64,000 nt of DNA from JBFGCT01 sp963825565 (GCA_963825565.1 CAWGTW010000013.1:1-64000); one strand, 5' to 3'. Shown: positions 1 through 9,314, numbered from the stretch's first letter. A program made the numbers and translations. Notes: generated by a model not told the origin, from the sequence alone.

Positions 1-2223
1 CCCTCGGTGAAGGCTCCGGCGACACACGGCGACGGGTACTGTTGTCCGAGCTCACGGCGATCGGCGACGCCGGCCCCTACGCCCGGAACATCACCGACAC
101 CTTCGCACGCCATCGGCTTCTCGGTTTCGATCGCGACCCGGTGACCCACGGACCCACCGTCGAGATCACGCGCACGAGGCGCTCCTCAATGCGTGGCCGA
201 GGCTGCAGCGATGGATCGAGGACACGCGCTGGACGTCCACGCCGAACGTCGTCTGGCCGAAACGGCTCACGAATGGGTTCAGAACGATCGTGATCCGGCA
301 TTCGTACTCACCGGCGGCCAGCTCGCCAAGTACGAGGGCTGGGTCGAGTCTCCACCGATCGGACTCACCGGCGACGAGCGCCAGTTTCTGGACACGAGCG
401 AGCTGGCAGAGGCACAACGACGTCTTGTGCGAGCGAACGAGGAGCGGCGTGAGACGACGCTTCGACGGCGATCCCGGATCCTCGTCGCCATGGCCGTCAC
501 GATCGTCGCAGTACTCGGACTGAGTGCGTTTGCCTTCGTCCAGCAGCGTCGAGCTTCGGACCTTGCGACCGAGATCAGCCGATCGGCAGCGGCTCACGAC
601 GTAGCGGCAACTGCTCAGCTCAAGATGAAGTCAGATCCCGATCTGGCGAACATGTTGGCGATCCATGCGGCCAGCGTGGCCTCTCCGCAGGGCGAGTTGC
701 CCCCCGAGGTCATGGACACGCTCCACGCAGGCGTGCAGGCCACCAGAACGCAGTACCCCGTCTCGTCGGGACCCAGCGCACTCAGAGCGGGTGCGGGAGG
801 AGGTGTCTTCCTGCTCCCGCCCGACGAGCTGATCCAACTCGCTCAAGGCCCGGTGGCGCGGGGCTTCACCCACGAGGAGTGCCGAGGGGCCGGGCTCACC
901 ACATGTCCCGATCCGAGAGACCCTGTTGCGTCAGGTCTGAGGATCGCCGGCGGCGACGACGCCTACGCCGGTAGGCCGAGCACCCAGCCGCTGGCCGGTG
1001 CACGAGTTCGGCTGGTTGCCGCAAGTGTGGATGCGATCCCCGCGATGCAGGCCAACTTCGAATCGTTCACGAGGCAAACGGGAATCGACGTCGACATCAC
1101 GTCTCAACGTCTTGGTTTCGAGAACTATCGAAGCGCCCTCGACTCCGACGACGCCGACATCCTCAACATCCCGCAACCGGGCGCGATCGCCACGATCGCG
1201 CCGGACGCAGTGATGGACCTCACACGCTATCTCGACCGCGATGGGCTCGAGATCAGCCAGAGCCCCTATCTGACCAGCCTGCTCTCGGTCGGCGACGACG
1301 GATCGTGGCCCTCGTCGTCCGGCCCTGTGTACGGAGTGTGGTCCAAGCTCGATGTGAAGTCACTGATCTGGTACAACGTCGCAGCTTTCGACCGGTTCGG
1401 TGAGCGCGGCACCAGAGACGTGGGACGAGCTGGTGCAAATGAGCGATCAGATCGTTGCGAACGGCGACACGCCGTGGTGCATCTTCATCGAGTCCGGGAC
1501 CACGAGCGGCTGGTCGGCCACCGATATCGTTGAGTCCGTCCTGCTCCGATCCGAAGGACCGACGTTCTACGACGAATGGGCGTTCCACGAGATCGCGTTC
1601 GACCACCCGTCGGTCGTCGCCGCAGCGCGACGCGCCGGCGAGCTGGTGTTCACACCCGACTACCTCAATCGCAGCCCGGCCGCAGCTGCTCGACCGCGAT
1701 GCGGGAGGGCCCGCTCTCGCTGGCGATGGAACCTCCTGGCTGTGCGTTCGTGCCGTTGGGGTCCTTCGCTCCCGCAGTCGTCGGGAGCGAAGCGGGAGAG
1801 GTCATCGACGCCTTCGATTTCCCGACGATCGAGCCGGAGTACTCCGAGACGATGGTCGGTGGAGGCAATTACGTGGTCGCGGTGACCGATCGACCGGAGG
1901 TGCGCGAAGTGATCGAGTTCATTGCGTCGCCCGACTACGGACACGCCAGCGTCGACGCCGGTATCGGCCACATCCCCGCCAACACACACTTCGACCTCGA
2001 CACGATCCCCAACGAGACGGAGCGGCGAGTCGCCGAGCTCACCCACATCGCCCTCGTCAACGACGGGTTCCGGTTCGACACGTCCGACATGATGCCCGTC
2101 GAGGTCGGCGCGGGCACCTTCTGGGCAGGAATGACCGACTGGTTCGTCGACGGTCCGGAAGCCCTCGACGACATCATGGCCGACATCGAGGCGGGCTGGC
2201 CCGACAACGAGCCCGCGAGTTGA
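1..2223 (+). pseudogene. nSTAND ATPase C-terminal part fused to a solute-binding domain, 5'-truncated and frameshifted
   Basis: The reading runs through several frames. Positions 42-170 give a STAND-like stretch, 173-230 give HEALLNAWPRLQRWI (the signature at the end of nSTAND1 modules), and 193-1400 give the RLAETAHEW helical region, one membrane helix (about 478-545) and then an extracytoplasmic domain. That domain continues in another frame at 1400-1690 (DELVQMSDQIVANGDTPWC) and returns to the earlier frame to the stop at 2223. The last part resembles family 1 extracellular solute-binding proteins and is clearly related to the protein at 30774-32046. In known nSTAND1 regulators WD40 repeats usually follow the helix; here a binding domain does. 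I count at least four frame changes, so the gene is either decayed or badly sequenced. The beginning lies outside the window. Confidence 0.7.
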
Positions 2224-2802
2224 TTGCTGGCCGCTCAGCTCGGTGGAAATCGCCTCGGCGGGCCGGGTCTGCTTCGTCCGGTCTTTCGCGATCACGATCC
2301 GCTGGATCTGCCAGTGCCTCGCGCATCTAGCCGTCCTCAGAGTCGTCCTAGTCCATCTCCGAGTCATGGTGTGACCAGCCCATTCATGAGAGATCGGAGC
2401 CGGTCGAGGGCTATGGATCGGATGTGCGATCCGCAGGCGAGCATCTCGATCTCGCTGCCGAATAGTTGGAGTAGCCCCACGCACTCGACAGTCCGGCACG
2501 GACGAGACCAATGGACTTCCAGCCGAGGCAAGCGCTCGCCATCGTCGGCGCTGGCTTGGCCTCCCACCCACCCGAGAACCGGCATTCTGCTCATCGGGGT
2601 CAGCGCATGAACGCGCGCCCGATAATCCGCCCATCGACGGGATCGTCGCGCCGCATCACGGCCCAAGTCACGCGTCACGTAATCGCGCCGTCTGAATCTG
2701 CATCCGGGAGGGGTGCTCCACATGGGAGACTGGCGTGGTGTTCCTGTGGCCATTGGGGCGGTCCGAGCTTGGTCCATCCCGCCTTGCAGTTCGGACGGCA
2801 GG
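2224..2802. other. Intergenic stretch with a short repeated element
   Basis: I see no convincing gene here. It holds one copy of a 21-base motif (2648-2668) that recurs at 3841-3861. The minus strand of both copies encodes a similar peptide (RDY..R.LGRDAAR), which suggests two shards of one former coding sequence. Confidence 0.4.
2648..2668. repeat. Short dispersed repeat, copy 1
   Basis: gcgccgcatcacggcccaag plus one base matches 3841-3861 at 20 of 21 positions. A second short motif, cccgataatcc, lies nearby in both copies (about 2625 and 3867), although the order of the two motifs differs. Confidence 0.5.
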
Positions 2803-3300
2803 ATGACGGCCGAAGGACAGAGAGGGTCGGGGAGGGTCCCGGCCGGTTGGTACAAGGATCCGTTCGGCCTGCACGATGCTCGATGGTTCACCGATGGTCG
2901 TCCAACTGCGCTGGTATGCGACGGCGATGAGGTACTCCGGGACCGGCCGCCTCCCGAAGGCGATTACTGCGGGAAACTCGAACCGTACGAGGCGAGCATC
3001 ACCGCAGCGGCGGCCCTGCCGTCCGATCCAGAGCGCTGGATAGCTGAGAACTTCCCCGAGCGCGTGTACCGCCCGTTCTTGCCGGTGAAGTTCCTGTTCG
3101 GGTGGCTTCCGGACTGGTTCTACCCGTGGCGGAAGGTTGACCACCTCAACACCGCGGCAGTCCCGAGTCCGGCGAGATGGGCAGCACGGGAAGTAGCAGG
3201 TCTGCTGCAGTCGTGTTCGTGTGATGGTGGCTCGCCGGTCTTCCTGTCTGTGGTCTTGCCCGGCGTGGCCACTCGCCGGGCACCGCTTCGCCATGGGTAA
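2803..3300 (+). CDS. DUF2510 domain protein
   Basis: A 165-residue protein from an ATG at 2803; an upstream in-frame start at 2713 is possible. Near the N-terminus it carries VPAGWYKDPFGLHDARWFTDG, the Trp- and Gly-rich DUF2510 motif common in actinobacterial membrane-associated proteins. The rest (about residues 40-130) has aromatic stretches such as LPDWFYPW but no clear membrane helix, and I recognise no other domain. The C-terminal 30 residues are Cys- and Ser-rich and could be out-of-frame readthrough. The function of DUF2510 is not established. It is the first intact gene upstream of the relaxase region. Confidence 0.5.
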   Translation: MTAEGQRGSGRVPAGWYKDPFGLHDARWFTDGRPTALVCDGDEVLRDRPPPEGDYCGKLEPYEASITAAAALPSDPERWIAENFPERVYRPFLPVKFLFGWLPDWFYPWRKVDHLNTAAVPSPARWAAREVAGLLQSCSCDGGSPVFLSVVLPGVATRRAPLRHG

Positions 3301-3428
3301 TGCCGTGGCGGCCGAACTCTGTACCCAGTGTCGGGTGACTGGTGATCGGGTAGCGATGAGAGGCGCCCGGTTCGCAGAGGATTCTTGCGCCTCCCGTCGC
3401 AGGGTGACGACCTGCGTAGCATTCCCTT

Positions 3429-3752
3429 GTGCCGGCGAACTCCCCGCCCGAACCAACACCGGGCGAGCGTCTTCACGAGCTCGGACCGATGTTGGCCGAG
3501 CCGATCAGGCTCGACCGTCGCTACAAGCCTCTTGCGGCGTCCTCTACTGCATGGGCGTTCTTCCTCGGAAGCCTCGCCGCCATCTTCCCCCCGCTGGCTT
3601 TGCTGGGGATCTGGCGCGCAGTCGAAGCACGACGGAACGGATCACGAATCTGGTGGGTCGTCGCGGTGATTTGGTGTATCGCTGCCCCCGTTCTCGGAGT
3701 CTGGCTCGTCACGACGTACGGCAACGGCCGCACGATCGTCTGGCCTTCATGA
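3429..3752 (+). CDS. Small two-helix membrane protein
   Basis: A 107-residue protein read from a GTG at 3429. Residues 1-38 are polar and Pro-rich. They are followed by two hydrophobic segments, roughly 40-62 (WAFFLGSLAAIFPPLALLGI) and 74-96 (IWWVVAVIWCIAAPVLGVWL), joined by a basic loop (RAVEARRNGSR), which suggests a hairpin with the loop in the cytoplasm. I recognise no family. It precedes the relaxase by about 300 bases in the same direction and could be accessory to the mobile element, but nothing in the sequence shows a link. Confidence 0.5.
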   Translation: MPANSPPEPTPGERLHELGPMLAEPIRLDRRYKPLAASSTAWAFFLGSLAAIFPPLALLGIWRAVEARRNGSRIWWVVAVIWCIAAPVLGVWLVTTYGNGRTIVWPS

Positions 3753-4056
3753 CTCCGTCGATCGGCACCGTGTGGCCAACATCCCGTTCGTCGTCACTCG
3801 ACAACACGCGCTCCGTAACCCGATAGTGCTATGCCGGCGCGCGCCGCATCGCGGCCCAAGTAGCGCACCCGATAATCCCGACCGCTGGTTGAGCGGCCAC
3901 CCGAGTTCGAGTGGCTGGGGAGGGGTGTCGCTGTAGCCGCCGTCAGCCTCGCCGGCGGCTGCGATGTCCGGGCACTCATGGGGTGCATATGTGCCAACTG
4001 AAAGAAATCGGATCTGATCGCGTCACAGAATCGCTCTTCCACAGGCATGTGTACAT
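3753..4056. other. Region upstream of the relaxase; possible oriT
   Basis: No gene is supported. In MobF systems the nick site often lies close to the relaxase gene, so this stretch is the natural oriT candidate, but I could not find a clear inverted repeat with a nick consensus. It contains the second copy of the 21-base repeat. Confidence 0.3.
3841..3861. repeat. Short dispersed repeat, copy 2
   Basis: It matches 2648-2668 at 20 of 21 bases and is followed by the cccgataatcc motif. Confidence 0.5.
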
Positions 4057-7000
4057 GTGGAGGCAGTCTGGAAGCTCCGGGTGGGTGCCGAGGCGTACTA
4101 CTTGTCGCAAGTGGCGAGCGGGCTCGACGAGTACTACACGGGTGCGGGCGAGGCGCCGGGTGTCTGGGTCGGCAACGGCGTCGAGTCACTCGGGCTGGTC
4201 GGCGAGGTCGAACCGGCCGACCTTCGTGCGGTGCTTGCCGGGCTGGCACCGGGGACGGGGTTGACGCCGAACGGGACGACGCTGCGTGCGCATCCTCGCC
4301 GGGTGCCGGGGTTCGATCTGACGTTCTCGGTGCCGAAGTCGGTGTCGGTCGCCTACGCGCTCGCTGACCGTCGGGTGCAGCATCTGATCGTCACCGCGTG
4401 CGAGGCAGCACTCGGCGAGACGTTGGGCTGGTTGGAGCGTGAGGCGTGCTTCGTGCGGCGCGGGACGAACAAGGCCGAGAACCGGGAGGCGTGGGGCGAG
4501 GCGTGGGGCACGCGACGGATGGTGGCGCGTGGGTTCGTCGGTGCCGCGTATCGGCATCGGACCTCGCGGGCTGGGGATCCGCATCTGCATTGGCATGTGC
4601 TCGTCGCCAACCTCGCTCAGGGGATCGACGGGCGGTGGTCGGCACTCGACGGGCGGGCGATCTACGACACCGCCCGTACCGGGGGCGCGGTGTTCCAGGC
4701 GGCGATACGACGCGAGCTCACCGCTGCGCTCGGGGTCGAGTGGGGACCGGTGCACGAGGACGCGGCCGAGATCGCCGGCATCCCGCACGCGGTGTTGCGC
4801 GAGTTCTCGCAGCGACATGAACAGATCGCCGAGTGGCTCGAGGCTGCCGGCGAGGCCGGGCCCGCTGCGGCGGCCACCGCCCAACGCGCGACCCGCACCC
4901 GCAAGCAGACGCCTGCGGACTTCGCTGCGGTCGAGGCCGATTGGCACGCCCGAGCCGAAGCGGCCGGTTGGGGGCCAGTCCAGCTCGAGCAGATCCTCGC
5001 CTCAGCAACTCCTTCCGCGGTGCGCGGCGGCTTCGTGATCGAGGACGAGTCGTGGAGACACGGTGTCCGGTCGGTGACGACACGGGTGGTCGGGTTGGAC
5101 GAGTGGCTCGACTGGCTGCTCGATCACCGAGTCACGGCCCACGACGGGGCGTTCACCCGACACGATCTGACCCGTGCGGTCGCATCGGCGCTACCGGCGT
5201 CGACATCGGTGGATGGCGTCGAAGCCACCGTGCAGCGTGCGCTGGGGTCACCGGCGGTGGTGCCAGTTGGTGATCACTCACCCCAGTTGCTGCTCGACGC
5301 TTCCGATTGCCAGGTGATCGCCGACGATCGCGGGCGGACCTACACCTCGCGGTCACTGCTCGCACTCGAGGCGCGACTGGTCGAGCAGCTCGTCCGCGGT
5401 GTCGATGCCGGCGTCGGCGTCCTGGAACACGGTCGTGTCGACGCCGCAGCCGCTGCGTCGACGCTGGGCGAGGATCAAGCAGCGGCGGTGACGTCGCTGC
5501 TCTTGTCGGGTGATCGGATGGCGGTCCTCGTCGGTCGGGCGGGCACGGGCAAGACCCACACCCTCGGCGTCGTCCGAAGGTTGTACGAGGACGCCGGGTT
5601 CACCGTCGTCGGCCTGGCACCGTCGGCACGCGCGGCCCGCGAGCTGGAAACCGGCGCCGGGATCGACTCGACCACGCTGGCCCGCCACCTCGTCGAGCAC
5701 CGCGACATCGACGCTCACACGGTGGTCGTGGTCGACGAGGCCGGCATGGCCGCGGTGCGCGATCTCGCCCGTGTCGTGGATCAGGTGACACGAGTCGGCG
5801 CCAAGCTGATCCTCGTCGGCGATCACCACCAGCTCCCCGAAGTCGCCGCCGGCGGAGGCTTCCGGGCTGCGCTCGACGTGCTCGGTGACCGGGTCGTGGA
5901 GCTCACCGTCAACCGGCGTCAACAAGCCGGGTGGGAACAGGCGGCCCTCGATCAGCTCCGCCACGGCGACATCGCTACAGCGTTCGCCGCCTACCAGTCG
6001 CACGGTCGGGTCGTGCTCGACGACGACCGTCTCGCACTCCGCCAGCGGGCGATCGCCGACTGGAACATGCTGCGCACCGACGGCGCCACGCTGATGCTCG
6101 CCGGCACCCGCGCCGAAGCCCTCCAGCTCAACCTCCTCGCCCGGCAAGTCCTCGCCGACGCCGGCGAGTTCGACATTGAACGAGCCGTCACGATCGGAGG
6201 ACGATCGTACGCACCCGGCGAGCACGTCAACTTGCGACGCAATCACCGAGGCCAACAGCTGGCGGATGGGACCGAGTTCGCAGTCGACAACGGGATGCGC
6301 GGCCACCTCACCCACATCGACGCCGCAGGCGCGCACATCACGCTGACCACCGGAGAAGAGATCGTGCTCGACCGCGACTACCTCACTGCGGGTTGGCTCG
6401 ACTACGGCTACGCATCCACCGTCCACACAGCCCAGGGCGTCACTTGTGATCACGTCCTCGTCGTCGGCCCGGCCGGGCTGTACCGGGAGGCGGTCTACGT
6501 GGCCATGTCAAGAGCCCGGCTGTCCGCGTGGATCTACGGCACCACCGCAGAAGCGATCGACATCGCCGAACGGCACACCGCCGGCATCCCACTCCCCGGC
6601 GAACACGTCCCCGACCCCGAGCACGAACTCATCGAGCGCACCCACGCCTCGAACGCGAAACAGCTCGTCTCGACTCAGGACGCCGAGGCGGCACGCATCA
6701 GTGACCTTGCCACCGCAGTTCCGGTCGCCACGCTGCTCAACCGAGCAGAGCAGGCGCGCTACGCCGAGCGGGTCGCCGAGAACGAGGGTCATACCAACGC
6801 GACCGACCTGCACGCTGACCTCGCGCGGACAGAAGCGTTCCGGTCGCACGCTGAGGTCGGCCGCCGCGTGCGTGCTCTGGATCGAGACAACGTCGGTCAC
6901 GTCATTGCGCTCGACGACACCCACGGCACCTGCGACGTCCTGTTCGTCAACGATCGAGGTCGGTCGGCAACCCGAACGATGGCATGGAGCGAGCTCGTGG

Positions 7001-8277
7001 TCATCGATCAGCCCGAACCCACCGCACTCACCGTGGAGGCCGTGGCGACACTCCGGCGGATCACCGACGATGTCGAGCGGGCTTCACGTGAATGGGCAGC
7101 GGCGCTCGCTTCCCGCGGTATCGAGCCTGGCGACGCCGATCGCTTCCGGCGCGCGGCGAACGTCGCGTGCGAGCGTGCGACTCACCGATTGCGGGCTGAC
7201 GCTCCGGAGTGGCTCACGAACTGGCTCGGCAACCGGCCGACCAACGGCCCCGCAGCCGCCGTGTGGGACGACTCCGTCGCTCGGATCGCACATCACCGAG
7301 CCGTCCACGAAATCGACGCCGCAATACCGGGACTCGGGCCACAGCCTGTGCACCCGCGAGCAGCCGAGGGTTGGCAGGAGCTGATGCTGCGGACGCTGCG
7401 AGATCGGACCTGGCTGACCGACCGCCGGCACGAACCACAAGCCACCCGCACGTGCCTGTCGGCAACCGAGATGCACGATCGACGCGCCGAACTCCAGGCA
7501 CTGATGAGCACCGCACCTGCCGACCACCGCGAACTCATCGAACATCTCACCGCCGGCAAGGTCGGCTCTGTAGAAGTCCACGAGCATCTCGTCGCGGCGA
7601 CCACCGCTCAACAAGATCGACGGGACTGGATCGTTGCCAACTGGCCGTACGTCGTCGAACTGGAACAAGTCAACGCTCTGATCAACGCCCAACCTGCCTT
7701 CGCCCACTGGCCCACGGCAACCCCTCTCCCAGTTCAGGCCGTGCTCGACGCCGTGGCGAGCTGCGCAAGTCCTCCGCGGGCACGTGAGCAGCGCACGCTG
7801 GCGACACTTGACCAGCAGGCCGCGGCCAACGACCCCGTCAGGCAGGCCGAGGCCAAGTTCCGCGACCTCGACCGACTCGCCCCACGTGCCTCGACGAGCG
7901 CTGAGCGGGCTGCGGTCGAGGAAGCGCTGCGGGCGGCGCGGCTCGAACTCCGTCAGGCTCGCCGAGAACAACACATCGACAACGTCTTCGCCCGATACGG
8001 CGGCAGCGCTCAGGACGACGCCATCGAACGGCGACGGCTCACCGTTGGCTACGACGTGCTGACCGACCCGCCCGACTGGGTCGTCGAACAGGTGCGACGA
8101 CTGCACGACGACGGCCGCCTCGGCACTACCCGCGTCAGCGATCTGGCTACCCGGATCGTCGCTGCGGCGGTGCACCTCGACCGGCACGGGTGCCTTCCCG
8201 ACGGCTGGGCCGAGTTCGGCCTGCGTCCAGCTACCCGCCCGGTACCCGTCGTGGAGATCGAGGTACCCGGACTGTGA
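4057..8277 (+). CDS. MobF-family conjugative relaxase-helicase (TrwC/TraI type)
   Basis: A 1406-residue protein from a GTG start. The N-terminus has the two tyrosine pairs expected of TrwC-type relaxases (Y14-Y15 and Y26-Y27, in AYYLSQVASGLDEYYTG). The three-histidine metal motif is HLHWH at H176, H178 and H180. The helicase half follows: Walker A GRAGTGKT near residue 493, Walker B VVVVDEAG near 558, and a C-terminal UvrD-like motif (YASTVHTAQGVT) near 790. The last 500 residues are charged and helical without a named domain. The family nicks plasmid or ICE DNA at oriT and unwinds it for transfer. No coupling protein or type IV secretion gene is in the window, so the element would be mobilisable rather than self-transmissible, or these genes lie elsewhere. 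The gene appears intact. Confidence 0.93.
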   Translation: MEAVWKLRVGAEAYYLSQVASGLDEYYTGAGEAPGVWVGNGVESLGLVGEVEPADLRAVLAGLAPGTGLTPNGTTLRAHPRRVPGFDLTFSVPKSVSVAYALADRRVQHLIVTACEAALGETLGWLEREACFVRRGTNKAENREAWGEAWGTRRMVARGFVGAAYRHRTSRAGDPHLHWHVLVANLAQGIDGRWSALDGRAIYDTARTGGAVFQAAIRRELTAALGVEWGPVHEDAAEIAGIPHAVLREFSQRHEQIAEWLEAAGEAGPAAAATAQRATRTRKQTPADFAAVEADWHARAEAAGWGPVQLEQILASATPSAVRGGFVIEDESWRHGVRSVTTRVVGLDEWLDWLLDHRVTAHDGAFTRHDLTRAVASALPASTSVDGVEATVQRALGSPAVVPVGDHSPQLLLDASDCQVIADDRGRTYTSRSLLALEARLVEQLVRGVDAGVGVLEHGRVDAAAAASTLGEDQAAAVTSLLLSGDRMAVLVGRAGTGKTHTLGVVRRLYEDAGFTVVGLAPSARAARELETGAGIDSTTLARHLVEHRDIDAHTVVVVDEAGMAAVRDLARVVDQVTRVGAKLILVGDHHQLPEVAAGGGFRAALDVLGDRVVELTVNRRQQAGWEQAALDQLRHGDIATAFAAYQSHGRVVLDDDRLALRQRAIADWNMLRTDGATLMLAGTRAEALQLNLLARQVLADAGEFDIERAVTIGGRSYAPGEHVNLRRNHRGQQLADGTEFAVDNGMRGHLTHIDAAGAHITLTTGEEIVLDRDYLTAGWLDYGYASTVHTAQGVTCDHVLVVGPAGLYREAVYVAMSRARLSAWIYGTTAEAIDIAERHTAGIPLPGEHVPDPEHELIERTHASNAKQLVSTQDAEAARISDLATAVPVATLLNRAEQARYAERVAENEGHTNATDLHADLARTEAFRSHAEVGRRVRALDRDNVGHVIALDDTHGTCDVLFVNDRGRSATRTMAWSELVVIDQPEPTALTVEAVATLRRITDDVERASREWAAALASRGIEPGDADRFRRAANVACERATHRLRADAPEWLTNWLGNRPTNGPAAAVWDDSVARIAHHRAVHEIDAAIPGLGPQPVHPRAAEGWQELMLRTLRDRTWLTDRRHEPQATRTCLSATEMHDRRAELQALMSTAPADHRELIEHLTAGKVGSVEVHEHLVAATTAQQDRRDWIVANWPYVVELEQVNALINAQPAFAHWPTATPLPVQAVLDAVASCASPPRAREQRTLATLDQQAAANDPVRQAEAKFRDLDRLAPRASTSAERAAVEEALRAARLELRQARREQHIDNVFARYGGSAQDDAIERRRLTVGYDVLTDPPDWVVEQVRRLHDDGRLGTTRVSDLATRIVAAAVHLDRHGCLPDGWAEFGLRPATRPVPVVEIEVPGL

Positions 8278-8332
8278 TCCGGGTAGCGAGTCGGGCGGTG
8301 ATCCGTGACGTCCCGGTCGGACGATTGCCGAC

Positions 8333-8548
8333 ATGCACGAACCCACGGACAACACCTCACACACCAACACACCGAGGCCACCGCTGCTCGTCACGATCCC
8401 GCAAGCAGCCGAGCTCCTCGCCGTCGGTCGATCGACCATCTACCAACTCATCTGGGACGACGAACTCGCACCAATCCGCATCGGCCGCAGCGTCCGCCTC
8501 ACCATCGACGATCTCCAGGACTACGTCCAACGCAAGCGCGCGGCGTGA
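8333..8548 (+). CDS. Excisionase-family helix-turn-helix protein
   Basis: A 71-residue protein starting 55 bases after the relaxase stop. After a polar N-terminal tail it has the MerR-like winged helix typical of excisionases and AlpA-like proteins: LVTIPQAAELLAVGRSTIYQ, then IRIGRSVRLTIDDLQDYV, ending in RKRAA. Known members bind att or promoter DNA and direct excision or control transfer genes. Its place directly behind the relaxase fits control of a mobile element. No integrase gene lies beside it, so its partner recombinase is unknown; the small serine recombinase at 13094 is the only candidate nearby. A near copy lies at 22334. Confidence 0.85.
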   Translation: MHEPTDNTSHTNTPRPPLLVTIPQAAELLAVGRSTIYQLIWDDELAPIRIGRSVRLTIDDLQDYVQRKRAA

Positions 8549-8605
8549 GCCCAGTCGTTGCGCACACCGACCGCCGGCGCGTTCGACGACATGCGAGTTC
8601 GGCGA

Positions 8606-8908
8606 TCAAGCGGCGGGGGTGAAGCGGATCCTCAGACCGAGCGCGCGTGCGACCTTCACGATGGTCGCGAAGCTCGGGTTGCCGTCAGCCGACAGCGCCT
8701 TGTACAGCCCCTCGCGGCTCATCCCCGTGCGTCGCGCCAGCTCGCTCACGTTGCCGGAGCGAGCAATCGTCCCCAGCGCCTGGGCGACGAAGGCGGGATC
8801 GTCACCGGCCTCCTCGAGTGCTGCTTCGAGATACGCCGCGGCAGCATCGATGTCGTCGAGATAGTCGGCGGTGTCGAACGGTGCGAAGGTTTCAGGTGTT
8901 GTGCTCAT
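8606..8908 (-). CDS. HigA-type antitoxin (addiction module antidote protein)
   Basis: A 100-residue protein read from the ATG at 8908. The N-terminal half is acidic and probably binds the toxin (EAALEEAGDDPAFVAQALG). The C-terminal half is a Cro/C1-type HTH (NVSELARRTGMSREGLYKAL, then NPSFATIVKVARALGL), as in the HigA/Xre group of antidotes. It overlaps the 3' end of the upstream toxin gene by 17 bases, so the order is toxin first, as in higBA. It should neutralise the toxin and repress the shared promoter, probably at the palindrome at 9215-9230. Confidence 0.88.
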   Translation of the reverse strand: MSTTPETFAPFDTADYLDDIDAAAAYLEAALEEAGDDPAFVAQALGTIARSGNVSELARRTGMSREGLYKALSADGNPSFATIVKVARALGLRIRFTPAA

Positions 8909-9209
8909 CGTGTGGCTGGCTCCTCCAGTCGGCTGCGATGCGGTGCGCGCGGTCGATGTCGTCGGCTTGGCTCGATTTGTCGCCACCGCACAGCAACACG
9001 ATCAGCTCGCTTCCTCGTTGCAGGTAGTAGACCCGGTAGCCGGGCCCGTAGTCGATTCTCAGTTCGGACACGCCGTGGCCGACCGGCTTGACGTCACCCG
9101 GGTTGCCCGCTGCCAGCCGCTCGATCCGGACCAGCACCCTGGCGGCTGCTCGCCGATCGTTGAGCTTGCGGAGCCACCGATCGAAAGTTGCGCTCCGGAC
9201 CACCCTCAC
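8892..9209 (-). CDS. RelE/ParE-superfamily toxin (HigB-like)
   Basis: A 105-residue basic protein from a GTG start. It has the hallmarks of the phage Gp49/HigB-like killer group: an N-terminal helix (TFDRWLRKLNDRRAAARVLVRIERL), then the strand pattern GVSELRIDYGPGYRVYY and LIVLLCGGDKSSQADDI near the end. The family cleaves mRNA at the ribosome. This copy is intact, including Tyr58 of the GPGYRVYY motif, which is a stop codon in the duplicate at 22894-23211. It is the first gene of the pair with the antitoxin. Confidence 0.88.
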   Translation of the reverse strand: MRVVRSATFDRWLRKLNDRRAAARVLVRIERLAAGNPGDVKPVGHGVSELRIDYGPGYRVYYLQRGSELIVLLCGGDKSSQADDIDRAHRIAADWRSQPHDEHNT

Positions 9210-9214
9210 GACCT

Positions 9215-9230
9215 GTTAACCATAGTTGAC
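9215..9230. promoter_or_regulatory. Putative toxin-antitoxin operator
   Basis: gttaac-cata-gttgac is an inverted repeat with one mismatch, placed 5 bases upstream of the toxin GTG. It is fully conserved in the second copy (23217-23232) while the sequence beyond it diverges, which supports a functional site. Binding by the HTH antitoxin is inferred. Confidence 0.5.
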
Positions 9231-9278
9231 AGTCATCCGGGGTGTCAAGAGCACCATGGTGCGCTCCCGACGGCCCCC

Positions 9279-9314
9279 ACTCCCGCGTCCGTTACTCCCG
9301 CGGTTACTCCCGCG
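9279..9314. repeat. Tandem actcccgcg motifs
   Basis: actcccgcg occurs at 9279-9287, 9294-9302 and 9306-9314; the last two belong to a tandem 12-mer gttactcccgcg. One 12-mer is kept in the second R1 copy at 23292-23303. It could be an iteron-like or att-related site, but no function is shown. Confidence 0.45.

Larger units (their letters stand above)
8234..9314. repeat. Long direct repeat R1, copy A
   Basis: This segment covers the last 14 relaxase codons, the excisionase gene, the antitoxin and toxin genes and the region just upstream of the toxin. It recurs at 22235-23303 in the same orientation with scattered substitutions. The antitoxins of the two copies differ by a single residue (T13S). 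The match fades beyond about 9232, apart from the gttactcccgcg motif. Confidence 0.9.

Noticed and set aside
5353..6453. Long minus-strand frame opposite the relaxase gene
   Set aside because: It mirrors the codon bias of the relaxase on the other strand; the translated sequence has no domain, and the relaxase motifs are unambiguous.
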